A DNA stretch of 64,000 nucleotides from a bacterium (lineage in GTDB: Bacteria; Patescibacteriota; Minisyncoccia; Minisyncoccales; JANBVM01), in assembly GCA_030588745.1 (NCBI GenBank), contig JAUUXB010000002.1, forward strand, positions 22,157 to 86,156, in the 5' to 3' direction. Position numbers and translations under genes: made by a program. The notes beneath the pieces are model-generated. The model was not told the DNA's origin. It ran no database searches and saw only the letters and a list, made by a program, of their open reading frames with translations. Within the stretch, counting starts at the first letter, position 1. Each line of letters opens with the position of its first letter. Shown piece after piece: positions 9,581 to 20,141 of the stretch.

Positions 9581-11638
9581 ATGAAATTAATAGTCGTTGA
9601 AAGTCCAACAAAATGCAAAACTTTAAAAAAGTTTTTAGGCAAAGATTTCAAAATCTCAGCAACAATGGGACATGTCAGAGATTTGCCGCAAAAAAAACTT
9701 GGTATTGATATTGAGCATAATTTTAAACCTGAATACAAAACTATTGAAAAAAGAGAAAATACAATAAAAGATTTACAAAAAGAAACAAAAAAAGCAGAAA
9801 AAGTCTACTTAGCAATGGATCCCGACAGAGAAGGAGAAGCAATTGCCTGGCACTTAAGCCAGGTTCTAAAACTTAAAGACCCAGAGCGTATTATCTTTCA
9901 TGAGATTACAAAATCAGCAATTGAACAAGCCTTAAAGCATCCAAGAAAAACTGATATGAAGCTAGTTGATTCCCAGCAAGCAAGAAGAATTTTAGACAGA
10001 TTAGTTGGCTATAAATTGTCGCCTCTTTTATGGAAAAAAATAGCCAGAAGATTATCTGCTGGAAGAGTTCAGTCAGTGACTGTTAGGTTAGTTGCTGAAA
10101 GGGAAAAAGAGATTAAAGATTTCAAACCCCAGGAATACTGGAGCATTGAAGCTCTTTTTGAAAAAGACAAAAAAGAGTTTAAAGCTTTGCTCATTAAAAA
10201 AGACAATAAAACAATTTCAAAACTAGGGATTGAAAACAAAAAACAGGCAAATAAAATTCTAAAAGATTTAAAGAAAGCTGAGTACAAAGTTGCTGATATA
10301 GAAAGAAAAGAAAAAAAGAGGAATCCCCTTCCTCCTTTTACAACTTCAACTCTTCAGCAAACAGCTTGGAGAAAATTCCGTTATCCAGCAAAACAAACAA
10401 TGTTTTTAGCTCAAAAAATATATGAAAATGGTCTTATCACTTATCACAGAACAGACTCCTTAAACCTTTCCCAGCAATCCTTACTTCAAGCTAAAGAATT
10501 TATTATTGATAATTATGGGAAGAATTACTGGCCAGGATTTTCTAGAAGATATAAAGCAAAAGGAAGGGTTCAAGAGGCTCACGAAGCAATAAGACCAACC
10601 TACCCAGAAAAAAGTCCAGAACAATTACAAAAAAAATTAAATAAGAATGCTTTAAAAATTTATGAATTGATATGGACAAGATTTATTGCCTGTCAGATGA
10701 GCTCAGCTTTATTTAATTCATTGAAAATTGACATTGATGCCAAAAATTATTTATTCAGAGCTAATGGACAAACCTTAAAGTTTGACGGGTTTTTAAAAGT
10801 TTATGCTTTGAAATTTGAAGAAGCTATTCTTCCAGCTCTTGTTGTTAAAGAATTATTAAAATTAAAAAAACTGCTTTCTTTGCAGCACTTTACTCAACCA
10901 CCACCAAGATATACAGAAGCCAGTTTAATTAAAACTTTAGAAAAAAATGGAATTGGAAGACCTTCAACATATGCCCCAATACTCTCTACAATTCAATTAA
11001 GAAACTATATTGAAAAAGATGAGCAAAAACGTTTCAAACCAACTGAAATTGGAATTAGGGTCAATAATCTGCTGGTAAATCATTTTCCAAAGATTGTTGA
11101 TATTGGCTTTACAAAAAAAATGGAAGAAGATTTAGACGAAATAGCAAAAGGTGAAAAAAAATGGGTTCCAGTAATTAAGGAGTTCTATGAAGATTTTGAA
11201 AAAACTTTAAAACAGAAGGAAAAAGAAATTCCTCATAAAAAGCTAACTTATGAAAAAACAAGACAGAAATGCCCTCAATGCAAAAGCCCTATTGTTATAA
11301 AATTAGGAAGATATGGAAAATTCTATGCTTGCAGCAATTTCCCAAAATGCAAATACACAAAAACAATTAAAGAAAATGACTTAAAAATAAAGTGTCCTAA
11401 ATGTAAAAAAGGAGGGGTTGTAGAAAAGAGAACAAAAACAAAAAAAATCTTTTATGGTTGTTCAAACTGGCCTGAATGTGATTTTGCTACCTGGGATAAA
11501 CCCCTTACAAAAAAAAGACTTATCTGGGGCAATAAAACTGTGCAAGAATGCCCTGAATGTAAATCTCCTTTAGTTGAAACTAAAAGAAAGCAGATCAAGT
11601 GTTCAAATAAGGAGTGCGGGTATGTTCAAGAAAAATAG
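9581..11638 (+). CDS. topA: DNA topoisomerase I
   Basis: MKLIVVESPTKCKTLKKFLG; MDPDREGEAIAWHL; C-terminal zinc ribbons. Confidence 0.96.
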   Translation: MKLIVVESPTKCKTLKKFLGKDFKISATMGHVRDLPQKKLGIDIEHNFKPEYKTIEKRENTIKDLQKETKKAEKVYLAMDPDREGEAIAWHLSQVLKLKDPERIIFHEITKSAIEQALKHPRKTDMKLVDSQQARRILDRLVGYKLSPLLWKKIARRLSAGRVQSVTVRLVAEREKEIKDFKPQEYWSIEALFEKDKKEFKALLIKKDNKTISKLGIENKKQANKILKDLKKAEYKVADIERKEKKRNPLPPFTTSTLQQTAWRKFRYPAKQTMFLAQKIYENGLITYHRTDSLNLSQQSLLQAKEFIIDNYGKNYWPGFSRRYKAKGRVQEAHEAIRPTYPEKSPEQLQKKLNKNALKIYELIWTRFIACQMSSALFNSLKIDIDAKNYLFRANGQTLKFDGFLKVYALKFEEAILPALVVKELLKLKKLLSLQHFTQPPPRYTEASLIKTLEKNGIGRPSTYAPILSTIQLRNYIEKDEQKRFKPTEIGIRVNNLLVNHFPKIVDIGFTKKMEEDLDEIAKGEKKWVPVIKEFYEDFEKTLKQKEKEIPHKKLTYEKTRQKCPQCKSPIVIKLGRYGKFYACSNFPKCKYTKTIKENDLKIKCPKCKKGGVVEKRTKTKKIFYGCSNWPECDFATWDKPLTKKRLIWGNKTVQECPECKSPLVETKRKQIKCSNKECGYVQEK

Positions 11639-11680
11639 ATTGACGCTTATGCTAAAAATTGATAATTTAAATTCACCTTG

Positions 11681-11763
11681 GCCGAAGTGGTGAAATGGCA
11701 AACACGGTAGATTCAAAATCTACTGCTCGTAAGGGCTTGTGGGTTCAACTCCCACCTTCGGCA
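11681..11763 (+). tRNA. tRNA-Leu (anticodon CAA)
   Basis: Acceptor GCCGAAG/CTTCGGC; anticodon stem-loop GTAGA-TTCAAAA-TCTAC; variable arm; T-arm GTGGG-TTCAACT-CCCAC; CCA not encoded. Confidence 0.95.
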
Positions 11764-11770
11764 CTCTAAA

Positions 11771-11800
11771 ACAAAAACGCTTTTTAATCAGCGTTTTTTC
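11771..11800 (+). terminator. Terminator downstream of tRNA-Leu
   Basis: AAAACGCtttttaatcaGCGTTTTTT. Confidence 0.75.
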
Positions 11801-11813
11801 TGTTTCGTGTTAA

Positions 11814-13076
11814 TTATCTTTTCTTTTTTATTACTCTTTTAAATTCTGTATAAAACAGCTTATTATCTTCAATGTTTTTAAAAATAACTGAACTTGGCCC
11901 AATCAAACAATCTGAACCAACTAAAACTCCCGGCATAAAAGAGCAATTAATTCCTGTTTTTGTATTGTTACCTATCACGCATCCAAATCCTTTTAAGCCA
12001 GTTTCAATTTTTTTGTTTTTTACAACACTTTTAATTATTCCTTTGTCAATTCTCATATTGGCAGTAACTGCTCCAGCGCCTAATCTACAATTTTCTCCAA
12101 TTATGGAGTCTCCAATATATCCTGAATGCATGTGACTACCTTCACAAAAAACTGCATTTTTAACTTCTGCATTTGCACCAATTACAACTTTATTTTCTAA
12201 ATTAGTGTAATCTCTAATTAGGGCATTATTTCCAATAATACAATTGTCACCGATATAGCAAGGTCCTTTAATTACTGCATTTTCAAAAACTTTTGTATTC
12301 TTGCCAATATATACCTTGCCTTCAATAACTGCCTTTTTAGAAATATGAACTGATTTTTTAATTTTTTGTTCTAAAAATTTATCGAACAAATAATTCTTCA
12401 TTTCAAATAAATGCCAAGGATATTTCAAGGTAGCAATTTCATGCTTTTGTTTTAAAATTACTACTCTAATATCATTTTCTTTAGCATATTCTGACAAAGC
12501 ATCTTCAAAATCATAAATGTGCTTTTTAATTTTTTTGTAGGTTGTAAAAAAACTGGGTTTTAAAATATATGCCCCTACAACTTTAATTCTTGATGGTGCT
12601 TTTCCTTTTTTCGGCTTTTCAACAATGTCCAAAACCTTACTACCTTTAAGCTTCATTGTCCCAAAAAGCTCTGGAGTTTTTGTTTTTTGTCCAAACAATA
12701 TTGAATCATAATCTTGACTTTTAATTTTTCCTTCTTGAACTATTTCATCAATATCTACTTTCTCAGCATTTAAAACTAAAAACCTGTCTTTTAATAAGTC
12801 TTTAGCTTGCCAGAGAGCATTTCCCATTCCTTTTGCTTTTTTTTGAACCAAGAATTTTTTCTTTACTCCTAATTTGTATTTTTTAAGCTCTTTTTCAACA
12901 TCTTTTATGGAACTCTGAATAATAATTACTTTTGAAATTCCTATTTTTTCCAATCCTTTTAAAGTATAAAAAATCAATGGCTTTCCCATGACTTTTATTA
13001 AGCACTTGTTTTTTTTGTTTAAAGGCCAAAAACGACTAGAATCACCTGCTGCTAATACTACAGCTTGTTTTATCAT
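11814..13076 (-). CDS. Sugar-phosphate nucleotidyltransferase with left-handed beta-helix domain (GlmU-like)
   Basis: [17 protein letters not shown]-transferase start; C-terminal hexapeptide repeats. Confidence 0.85.
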   Translation of the reverse strand: MIKQAVVLAAGDSSRFWPLNKKNKCLIKVMGKPLIFYTLKGLEKIGISKVIIIQSSIKDVEKELKKYKLGVKKKFLVQKKAKGMGNALWQAKDLLKDRFLVLNAEKVDIDEIVQEGKIKSQDYDSILFGQKTKTPELFGTMKLKGSKVLDIVEKPKKGKAPSRIKVVGAYILKPSFFTTYKKIKKHIYDFEDALSEYAKENDIRVVILKQKHEIATLKYPWHLFEMKNYLFDKFLEQKIKKSVHISKKAVIEGKVYIGKNTKVFENAVIKGPCYIGDNCIIGNNALIRDYTNLENKVVIGANAEVKNAVFCEGSHMHSGYIGDSIIGENCRLGAGAVTANMRIDKGIIKSVVKNKKIETGLKGFGCVIGNNTKTGINCSFMPGVLVGSDCLIGPSSVIFKNIEDNKLFYTEFKRVIKKKR

Positions 13077-14038
13077 ATCAAAGACAAGATTATTTTTACT
13101 ACTTTATCTGAATCATGAACAATTTCTCCCGAAGAAGTTATTAAATCTCTTCCAATGAATTTCTTTTTCTTTGCCAGATTTTTGTCGAAATCAATTAAAT
13201 TTAAAAATTCAGGATGTTTTTTCTTGTTTGATTTTAATCTTTGAATAGAAGGTCTTTTTGTATTGTAAATCACGTAATCCAGTCCATCCTTAAGATATTT
13301 TTCTATTTCATTAGTAAAATCCAAAACACTGAAATTATTAGTTTCACCATGCTTTGTCATTAAATTAGCTATATATATTGTTTTAGCCCTGCTTTTTTTA
13401 ATTACCTCAGACATCCCTTTTGTTAATAGAATTTGAAGTAAAGATGAATACAAATCACCTGGTCCAATTACAATTAAATCAGCTTTTTTAATTGCCTCAA
13501 TTGCTTTTGGATAAGCCTTTGCTTTTGGCTTTAAGAAAACTTTTTTAATCTTTAATTTCCTATTATGCTTGGGAATATCAATATTAGTTTCGCCAGATAT
13601 TATCTTGCCGTTTTCCAGTTCTGCATAAAGGGTGGAATTGTCCAGCGTTGCTGGTAAAACTTTGTGTTTAATGTTTAAAATCTTGCACATTTCATCACAG
13701 ATTTTCCCATAATCGTTTTTTGTAGAAAGCTCTAAGGCGGTAATTAAAAGATTAGCAAAATTATGTCCCTTTAAACCACCTGTTTCAAACCTATAATTTA
13801 AAAGGTTTTCTATTACAGGAGAAGTATCAGCTAAAGCAATAAATGCTCTTCTGATATCTCCAGGAGAAACAATTCTATAATCTTTTCTCAAGCGTCCGGC
13901 TGAACCGCCGGAATCAAGCATTGCGCAAACAACAGAAATTTCAACTGGATATTTCTTTAAAACAGCTAATACTGCTTTTGGCATAGCATTGCCGCCTCCA
14001 AGACAAACTATTCTTTTATTTTTATAATTTAACTTCAT
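13073..14038 (-). CDS. YvcK/CofD-like gluconeogenesis factor
   Basis: [41 protein letters not shown]. Confidence 0.87.
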   Translation of the reverse strand: MKLNYKNKRIVCLGGGNAMPKAVLAVLKKYPVEISVVCAMLDSGGSAGRLRKDYRIVSPGDIRRAFIALADTSPVIENLLNYRFETGGLKGHNFANLLITALELSTKNDYGKICDEMCKILNIKHKVLPATLDNSTLYAELENGKIISGETNIDIPKHNRKLKIKKVFLKPKAKAYPKAIEAIKKADLIVIGPGDLYSSLLQILLTKGMSEVIKKSRAKTIYIANLMTKHGETNNFSVLDFTNEIEKYLKDGLDYVIYNTKRPSIQRLKSNKKKHPEFLNLIDFDKNLAKKKKFIGRDLITSSGEIVHDSDKVVKIILSLI

Positions 14039-14663
14039 GAGTAATTTTTAAAATTTCTTTTTTAGAAATCTGACCTTTTCTTAAAATTTTGAAACTCTCC
14101 ATGTCAATTACAGTAGAAGGCAAAGATTTTTTTAAATTTCCAGCATTTAAAATTAAATCAGGCTGGTTTTTTTTATCTTCAAATTGTTTTATTACTTCTT
14201 TGATTTTTCCTGATGCTTTTTTTCCTGTAATATTAGCTGACGTTGCTACTAAAGGAACGTCTGTTTTTTTTATTATAACATTTAAAACCTTATAATCAGG
14301 AATTCTCAAACCGATTTTTTTATGTTTACTAATCACTCCTCTTGGAAACTTCAAAGGTTTTGCCTTTAAAACTGCTGTTAATTTTCCAGGCCAGATTTTT
14401 TTTAAAAACTTTTCTTGAGACTGACTAATAAAAGCTATAGTTTTTGCGACTTTAATATTTTTTACAAACACAGGGAACGGTTTATTGGATTTTCTTTTTT
14501 TAATTTCAAAAACTTTTTTAACTGCAGAATAATTTTTAGCATCAGCTATTAAACCATAAACTGTATCAGTAGGGCAAATCACAACCCCTCCTTTTTTAAT
14601 AATTAAAACAGCTTGTTTTAAAACTAATTTTTGATTTTTAAGATTTACTTTTAGAGTTTTCAT
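14022..14663 (-). CDS. L-threonylcarbamoyladenylate synthase (Sua5/YciO/YrdC)
   Basis: GGVVICPTDTVYGLIADA; KRKSNKPFPVFV; ATSANITGKKA. Confidence 0.92.
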   Translation of the reverse strand: MKTLKVNLKNQKLVLKQAVLIIKKGGVVICPTDTVYGLIADAKNYSAVKKVFEIKKRKSNKPFPVFVKNIKVAKTIAFISQSQEKFLKKIWPGKLTAVLKAKPLKFPRGVISKHKKIGLRIPDYKVLNVIIKKTDVPLVATSANITGKKASGKIKEVIKQFEDKKNQPDLILNAGNLKKSLPSTVIDMESFKILRKGQISKKEILKITHEVKL

Positions 14664-15366
14664 TTTTAAAAAACTTAGAAACTCTCATAATGTCTGCTGG
14701 GTTACTAAAATCCAGCCAATAGTCACTAATTTGTTTCACTTTTACTTTTTTATCCCTTGCCAAAAGATTGATAGCATCAGTTAATTCGTATTCTCCTCTT
14801 TTTGAAAGCTTAACATCTTTTAGTTTATCGAAAATCTCTGGAGTGAATTTATATAGTCCTATATTTATTAAATTACCAATATGTTTCTTTGGTTTTTCAA
14901 TTATTTTTTTTAAAAATCCATCCTCAATATTTAACACTCCGTATTTTTCTGGATTCTTATGGTTCAAACAAGCCATGTAATTATAATCATCATCAATATT
15001 GAAAGCTTTAAAATCTCTTGGAGAAAAAAGATGGTCTCCATAAACCATTATAAAGTTTTCATCCTTTATAAAATCTTTTACACATTCTAAAGCGCAAGCT
15101 GTTCCATACTTTTCTTTCCCTAAAATCTCAAACTGATCCACAACACGAACACTATACTTCTCTTTGTTTAAAAACTCCTTTATCTTTTCTTTTTTATATC
15201 CTACTACTAAAACCAGTTCTTTGTATCCTGCTTTTAAAAGATTATCTAAAAGATAACTTAAAAAAGGAACATTGCAAGTATTAATCAGCTGTTTTGGCTT
15301 GTTTTTAGTTAAATGAAGCATACGGGTTCCTTTTCCCGCAGCTGCAATGATGACTTTTTTAATCAT
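14638..15366 (-). CDS. NTP-transferase family sugar nucleotidyltransferase
   Basis: IIAAAGKGTRMLHLTKNKPKQLI; 242 aa. Confidence 0.88.
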   Translation of the reverse strand: MIKKVIIAAAGKGTRMLHLTKNKPKQLINTCNVPFLSYLLDNLLKAGYKELVLVVGYKKEKIKEFLNKEKYSVRVVDQFEILGKEKYGTACALECVKDFIKDENFIMVYGDHLFSPRDFKAFNIDDDYNYMACLNHKNPEKYGVLNIEDGFLKKIIEKPKKHIGNLINIGLYKFTPEIFDKLKDVKLSKRGEYELTDAINLLARDKKVKVKQISDYWLDFSNPADIMRVSKFFKNENSKSKS

Positions 15367-15558
15367 ATATTTTAAAAACTCTCATTTTTTATACCATAAA
15401 TCTAAATTGAATCAAGGATAGAATGTTTAAAATTGCATTTCAATATTATAGAAATTTGACAAAAATTAAAAGGGGTGTTATTTTATCATCACGAAGTGAG
15501 GATTAGCTAAAAGCTAACTCAATGATCTTTAAAAAATTAATAAAAAAGGTGAAAAAAA

Positions 15559-16218
15559 ATTAGTAGAGATGAAAAAATTATTGAAAATGCGCAAAATTTA
15601 TATAATCAAGGAGAGTGGTCGAAAGCAATTGAATTACTCGATACGCTCCTTACAACTCATAATGAAGAGGATGTTGCTGAAGCAAACCGAATAAGAGGTT
15701 GGTGCTATTACTACCTTGGGATAAAGGGTGATGAAAGTAAAAAAAATGAAAATCTTGAGAAAGCTGAAGAACATTTCGAATTAAGCTTAGCGGGAGTTAA
15801 AGAAAACGAGGCAAAAGTTTCTGCATTAAACGGGCTGGCATTATCTTTGTGGATTCTAGGGAAGAAAGAAGAAGCAAAACTAGAAAGTTTTAAAGCTACG
15901 GAAAAATTTCCACAGGAACCTTCTGTTTGGAATACAAGAAGTATTCTTTGCCGATGGGCAGGAGATTTTGAGACAAGTGTTAATGTCTGCGAAAGAGTCT
16001 ATCAAACAGCTGTAGCTAAAAAAGATTTTAGAACAGCGGGTCACGGTAAACACAATAGAGGAAATGCATTAGTAAAACTAGGGAAAATTGAAGAAGCAAA
16101 AGAAGAGTATGAAAAAGCAATAAAGATGTACAAGAAATATGAAGGAAAAACCGGAGAAAGCGCGGAATTCCACTTAAAAAGTGTACGACAAAAACTCGCA
16201 ACTTTAATCATTAAATAG
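15559..16218 (+). CDS. TPR-repeat protein, probable non-canonical AUU start
   Basis: The listed ORF (15847..16218) is open upstream to ATT at 15559, preceded 7 nt upstream by AGGTG; an in-frame TGA lies just before. TPR-like helices. Confidence 0.65.
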   Translation: MSRDEKIIENAQNLYNQGEWSKAIELLDTLLTTHNEEDVAEANRIRGWCYYYLGIKGDESKKNENLEKAEEHFELSLAGVKENEAKVSALNGLALSLWILGKKEEAKLESFKATEKFPQEPSVWNTRSILCRWAGDFETSVNVCERVYQTAVAKKDFRTAGHGKHNRGNALVKLGKIEEAKEEYEKAIKMYKKYEGKTGESAEFHLKSVRQKLATLIIK

Positions 16219-16281
16219 CGCAACCAAAGCGCTTATTTTTTTATTTGCCAAAAACCAAGATTAAACGTATAATAAGCAATT

Positions 16282-17550
16282 ATGAAAAGGGCATACATAA
16301 TTAAAGGAAGCAAAAAACCTCTAAAAGGTGAAGTTGAAATTCAAGGCCACAAAAATGCTGCTGGCCCTATTTTAGCAGCAACCATTTTAACAAAAGAACC
16401 ATGCATAATTGATAATATACCAAGAATAAGCGATATTTTAAATTTCATTGAAATGATAGAGCAGATTGGAGCTGAAGTTAAGTGGCTTAATCCTCATAAA
16501 ATCAAAATAAGCACAAAAGATATTGATGCTAAAAAAATACCGGTAGATTTATTCAGAAGAATGAGGATGTCAGTGCTTTTAATTGCTCCTTTGCTTTCAA
16601 GGTTTAAAACATTCAAAGTCCCTCATCCTGGCGGAGATAAAATAGGACTAAGACCAATTTCTTCTCATTTAGACGCCTTAAAAGAATTTGGAGTCCAAAT
16701 CAAAGAACAGCCTGGCTATTATATCTTTAAAGCACCAACTAAAAAATCAGGAAAAAGAGTAGTTTTAAGAGAATTCTCTGTTACAGCCACTGAAAACATG
16801 ATGATGTTGGCTAGTGGAATACAAGGAAAAAGCAGAATTGAAACAGCTGCCTGTGAACCACATGTTCAGGATTTAGGAAGATTCTTACAAAAAATGGGGG
16901 CTAAAATCAAAGGTATTGGCACTCACACTGTAAAAATAGAAGGAAAAGAAAATTTAGCTGGAGCAAAACATTCAATATGTCCTGATTTTACAGAGGCTGG
17001 TACATTTTTCCTGGCTTTTGCTTTAACTGGTGGTGAAGGCAGAATTAAGAATATTGACCCAAGCGCTTTAACGTTTTTCTTGGAAAAAATGAAAGATATT
17101 GGAGTAAATTTTGAAGTTAAAAAAAATGAAATCATAGTGAAAAAATCAAAAGATTTTAAAGCTGTAAAAATTCAATCACTTCCATTCCCAGGATTTCCTA
17201 CTGACCTCCAGCCTCAAGCAACAGTTCTATTAACTCAAGCAAAAGGAAAATCTTTAATCCACGACCCTCTATATGAAAATAGATTTAGCCACTTACAGGA
17301 ACTAAGAGCAATGGGAGCTGATATTGAGATTACTGACCCTCATAGAGCTTTAATATTTGGAAAAACAAAATTTATTGCAAACCATATTACTGCTACTGAT
17401 ATTAGGGCAGGAGCAACACTGATTTTAGCAGCTTTAATTGCTAAGGGAACAAGTAAAATTCATAACGTTCATCAAATTGAAAGAGGTTATGAAAGATTTG
17501 ATGAAAAGTTGAAAAAATTAGGAGCTGACATTAAAATTAAAAATCTTTAA
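16282..17550 (+). CDS. murA: UDP-N-acetylglucosamine 1-carboxyvinyltransferase
   Basis: GHKNAAGPILAATIL; 422 aa; MurA-like C-terminus (HNVHQIERGYERF). Confidence 0.95.
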   Translation: MKRAYIIKGSKKPLKGEVEIQGHKNAAGPILAATILTKEPCIIDNIPRISDILNFIEMIEQIGAEVKWLNPHKIKISTKDIDAKKIPVDLFRRMRMSVLLIAPLLSRFKTFKVPHPGGDKIGLRPISSHLDALKEFGVQIKEQPGYYIFKAPTKKSGKRVVLREFSVTATENMMMLASGIQGKSRIETAACEPHVQDLGRFLQKMGAKIKGIGTHTVKIEGKENLAGAKHSICPDFTEAGTFFLAFALTGGEGRIKNIDPSALTFFLEKMKDIGVNFEVKKNEIIVKKSKDFKAVKIQSLPFPGFPTDLQPQATVLLTQAKGKSLIHDPLYENRFSHLQELRAMGADIEITDPHRALIFGKTKFIANHITATDIRAGATLILAALIAKGTSKIHNVHQIERGYERFDEKLKKLGADIKIKNL

Positions 17551-17568
17551 AAATATTTCTTCAAATAC

Positions 17569-17593
17569 AAAACCCGCTTTTAGCGGGTTTTTG
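17569..17593. terminator. Bidirectional terminator between convergent murA and the oxidoreductase beta gene
   Basis: AAAACCCGCttttaGCGGGTTTTT. Confidence 0.85.
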
Positions 17594-17608
17594 TGCTTGA
17601 GAATTAGT

Positions 17609-18475
17609 TTACTGGAACTGCTTTATCATTTTCTCCCAATCAACTTCTCTTTTAACTTTATACCAAGGGTCTTTTAATGTTTCTCTTTTCTCTTCAAAGC
17701 TTGGTTTGTTTATTTTATAGAACACACCAATGGGGATTTTAGCACTCTCATCTAGAGAATAATTCCATTCATGAGCTTTTTTCAAAGCCTCCTCATAATT
17801 AGAACTGTCATGATTGTCTAACTTATAAATCCTTTCCTCTAAATATTCTTTTGGATTATTGTAAATCAAACAGGGCTGAAGCACATCAACTAAAGCAAAT
17901 CCTTTATGCATTATTGCTTTTTTAAACAATTCTTTTAAATGATCTTTTTCATTGGTATAACCACGAGCCACAAAAGTAGCTCCACTTACCAAAGCCAGTG
18001 CAATTGGATTTATTGGTTCTTCTAATTTTCCAAATGGAGTTGAACCACTAATGAACCCTTTTTCTGAAGTAGGACTTGCCTGGCCAGTAGTTAAAGCAAA
18101 GGTTTTGTTGTTGTGCACAACCATTGTTAAATCATTATTATAACGGCAGGCATGAATGAAATGAGCCATTCCTTCAGCATAAGTATCACCATCTCCCCCA
18201 AAACCAATTACAGTTAATTCTGGATTGCCTACCTTCATTCCAATACAAGGAGGAATAACCCTGCCATGCAAGCTGTAAAATCCATTAATGTTAATGTAAT
18301 CAAAAATCTTAGCATGACATCCAATACCAGATGCCATTACAATGTTTTTTTTCTTAATCTTGTTCTCTTTCACTAAATCTACTAAAGCATTCTGGATAGC
18401 ATTCAAAAGCATGAAATTATAACATCCTAGGCACCAAGTATTAATTTCTTTTGTTTGAAAATCTTGTATTTTCAT
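17609..18475 (-). CDS. 2-oxoacid:ferredoxin oxidoreductase, beta (TPP-binding) subunit
   Basis: WCLGCYNF; GIGCHAKIF; GFGGDGDTYAEGMAHF TPP motif. Confidence 0.92.
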   Translation of the reverse strand: MKIQDFQTKEINTWCLGCYNFMLLNAIQNALVDLVKENKIKKKNIVMASGIGCHAKIFDYININGFYSLHGRVIPPCIGMKVGNPELTVIGFGGDGDTYAEGMAHFIHACRYNNDLTMVVHNNKTFALTTGQASPTSEKGFISGSTPFGKLEEPINPIALALVSGATFVARGYTNEKDHLKELFKKAIMHKGFALVDVLQPCLIYNNPKEYLEERIYKLDNHDSSNYEEALKKAHEWNYSLDESAKIPIGVFYKINKPSFEEKRETLKDPWYKVKREVDWEKMIKQFQ

Positions 18476-18477
18476 AA

Positions 18478-20121
18478 TTAGAATTGTTTAATCGTATTAA
18501 TTATTGTTTCAGGAATAAATGGACGAGCATCATACTGCAATACTTTGTTTTTAATAATATGGCCAGTTTTCTCAGCAATAATATCACCTAGTTGTCCAGT
18601 AGCATTATTCTCAACCAATACCACTTTATCAGAACTCTCAAGCTCTTTTTTAACCATATCAGTTGGAAATGGATTAATGTAAGAAATCTGCATAAACCTA
18701 TAATCATCTAAATCTTTTAAAGCATCGAGAATTGCTCCTTTTGTTGAGCCCCAACCAACTATTAAATTCTTTCCTTGACCATAAACACTTACTGGATTTA
18801 ATTTATTAATCTCATCAGTAATAGTTTTTTCTTTCTTCAATCTTTTATCAGTCATCTTATTCATCCACTCACCTTCTTCAGTAGTATTTCCATATTCATC
18901 ATGCTCATAACTTGTGACTTTAATAATTGGTCCCTGACCAGGAACAGCACGAGGAGAATTGCCATCTTCTGTAATTTTATACCCCCTATAATCATCTGAG
19001 GGGTTTTCAATAATAAACCTATCAGAACTAACAGAAGATTTTTCAAGTTTATCAAAAGTATAATCACTTTCTGCTAAATGCTTGTCAGAAACAAGTATAA
19101 CTAAACTTCTGTACTTATTAGCTAAATAAAATGCCTCTTGAGTTCTGATTATTGCTTCCTGAGGATCTCCTGGAGCAACAACGATTCTTGTGAATTCACC
19201 TTGGCCAATATTAACTGCAAACTTCAAATCAGCCTGAGCAGTGTAAGTTGGAACACCGCTAGCAGGACCAGTTCTCTGAGCTAAGTATACAACTAAAGGA
19301 ATTTCACCCATTCCAGCCAAGCTCATTGCCTCACCCATCAAAGCAAACCCTCCTCCTGAAGTTCCAACCATGGCTTTAGCACCAGCAAAAGAAGCACCAA
19401 GAGCAGCATTAACAACTGCAATTTCACTTTCAAGTTGTATAACTAATAAATTATGATCTTTTTCTTTTGCTGCTAAATGATGCAGGATTGCAGTAGCTGG
19501 TGTCATTGGATAAGCAATATACACATCAATATTAGATACAATTGCTCCTGTGCTGACTGCTTTACTTCCAGAAATAAAGTATTTTTGACCGTCCAGTGGC
19601 TTGAAATCTTCTACTTTTTCTCCAAGACCATAGCCTATTTTTGCTGATTCTTTAATTAAATTAATCTTCTTTCCTCCAAATCTTTCTTCTAATTCTTTCA
19701 TTAAAAAATCTTCAGTCATTCCAAAATACTTGAACAGCCAGCCAATTAAAATATCATTCTCTATTACTGGCTTAGCATTTAAGTTTTTTAAGATAGGTTG
19801 TATATCAATAGGATAAAACTTTTTTTCTGTTTTTAAATCCTTATCACCTACAATAAAACCATTTTCTTTTAAACCTTTAGCATGTTTATCAATTGTAGTC
19901 TGATCAAGTGCAATAATTAGATCATATTTATTGCTGTGGGAATAAACAGGTTTATCAGAGATTTTAATTACATTGAAATTATGACCTCCCCTTATTAATG
20001 AAGGATAGTCCCTGTAATTAAAAACATAATAACCTGAAGAAGAAAAAACCTCTCCTATAAAGTATGAGGTTACATTGGTTCCTTGGCCCGCTTTCCCTCC
20101 AATTAAAATTGTTTTTTCCAT
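18478..20121 (-). CDS. 2-oxoacid:acceptor oxidoreductase, fused gamma-alpha subunit
   Basis: GGKAGQGTNVTSYFIGEVF gamma domain followed by alpha domain YPMTPATAILHHLA; 547 aa. Confidence 0.92.
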   Translation of the reverse strand: MEKTILIGGKAGQGTNVTSYFIGEVFSSSGYYVFNYRDYPSLIRGGHNFNVIKISDKPVYSHSNKYDLIIALDQTTIDKHAKGLKENGFIVGDKDLKTEKKFYPIDIQPILKNLNAKPVIENDILIGWLFKYFGMTEDFLMKELEERFGGKKINLIKESAKIGYGLGEKVEDFKPLDGQKYFISGSKAVSTGAIVSNIDVYIAYPMTPATAILHHLAAKEKDHNLLVIQLESEIAVVNAALGASFAGAKAMVGTSGGGFALMGEAMSLAGMGEIPLVVYLAQRTGPASGVPTYTAQADLKFAVNIGQGEFTRIVVAPGDPQEAIIRTQEAFYLANKYRSLVILVSDKHLAESDYTFDKLEKSSVSSDRFIIENPSDDYRGYKITEDGNSPRAVPGQGPIIKVTSYEHDEYGNTTEEGEWMNKMTDKRLKKEKTITDEINKLNPVSVYGQGKNLIVGWGSTKGAILDALKDLDDYRFMQISYINPFPTDMVKKELESSDKVVLVENNATGQLGDIIAEKTGHIIKNKVLQYDARPFIPETIINTIKQF

Positions 20122-20141
20122 AAATTTTTTTGTTTTCTTAA

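Noticed and set aside
9553-9738. Minus-strand ORF over the topA start
   Set aside because: Antisense to topA; likewise 4027-4845, 6933, 10069, 11872, 14089, 14768, 21214, 29805, 40163, 46159, 48103, 52590, 57817 and 62096 ORFs, treated as spurious.
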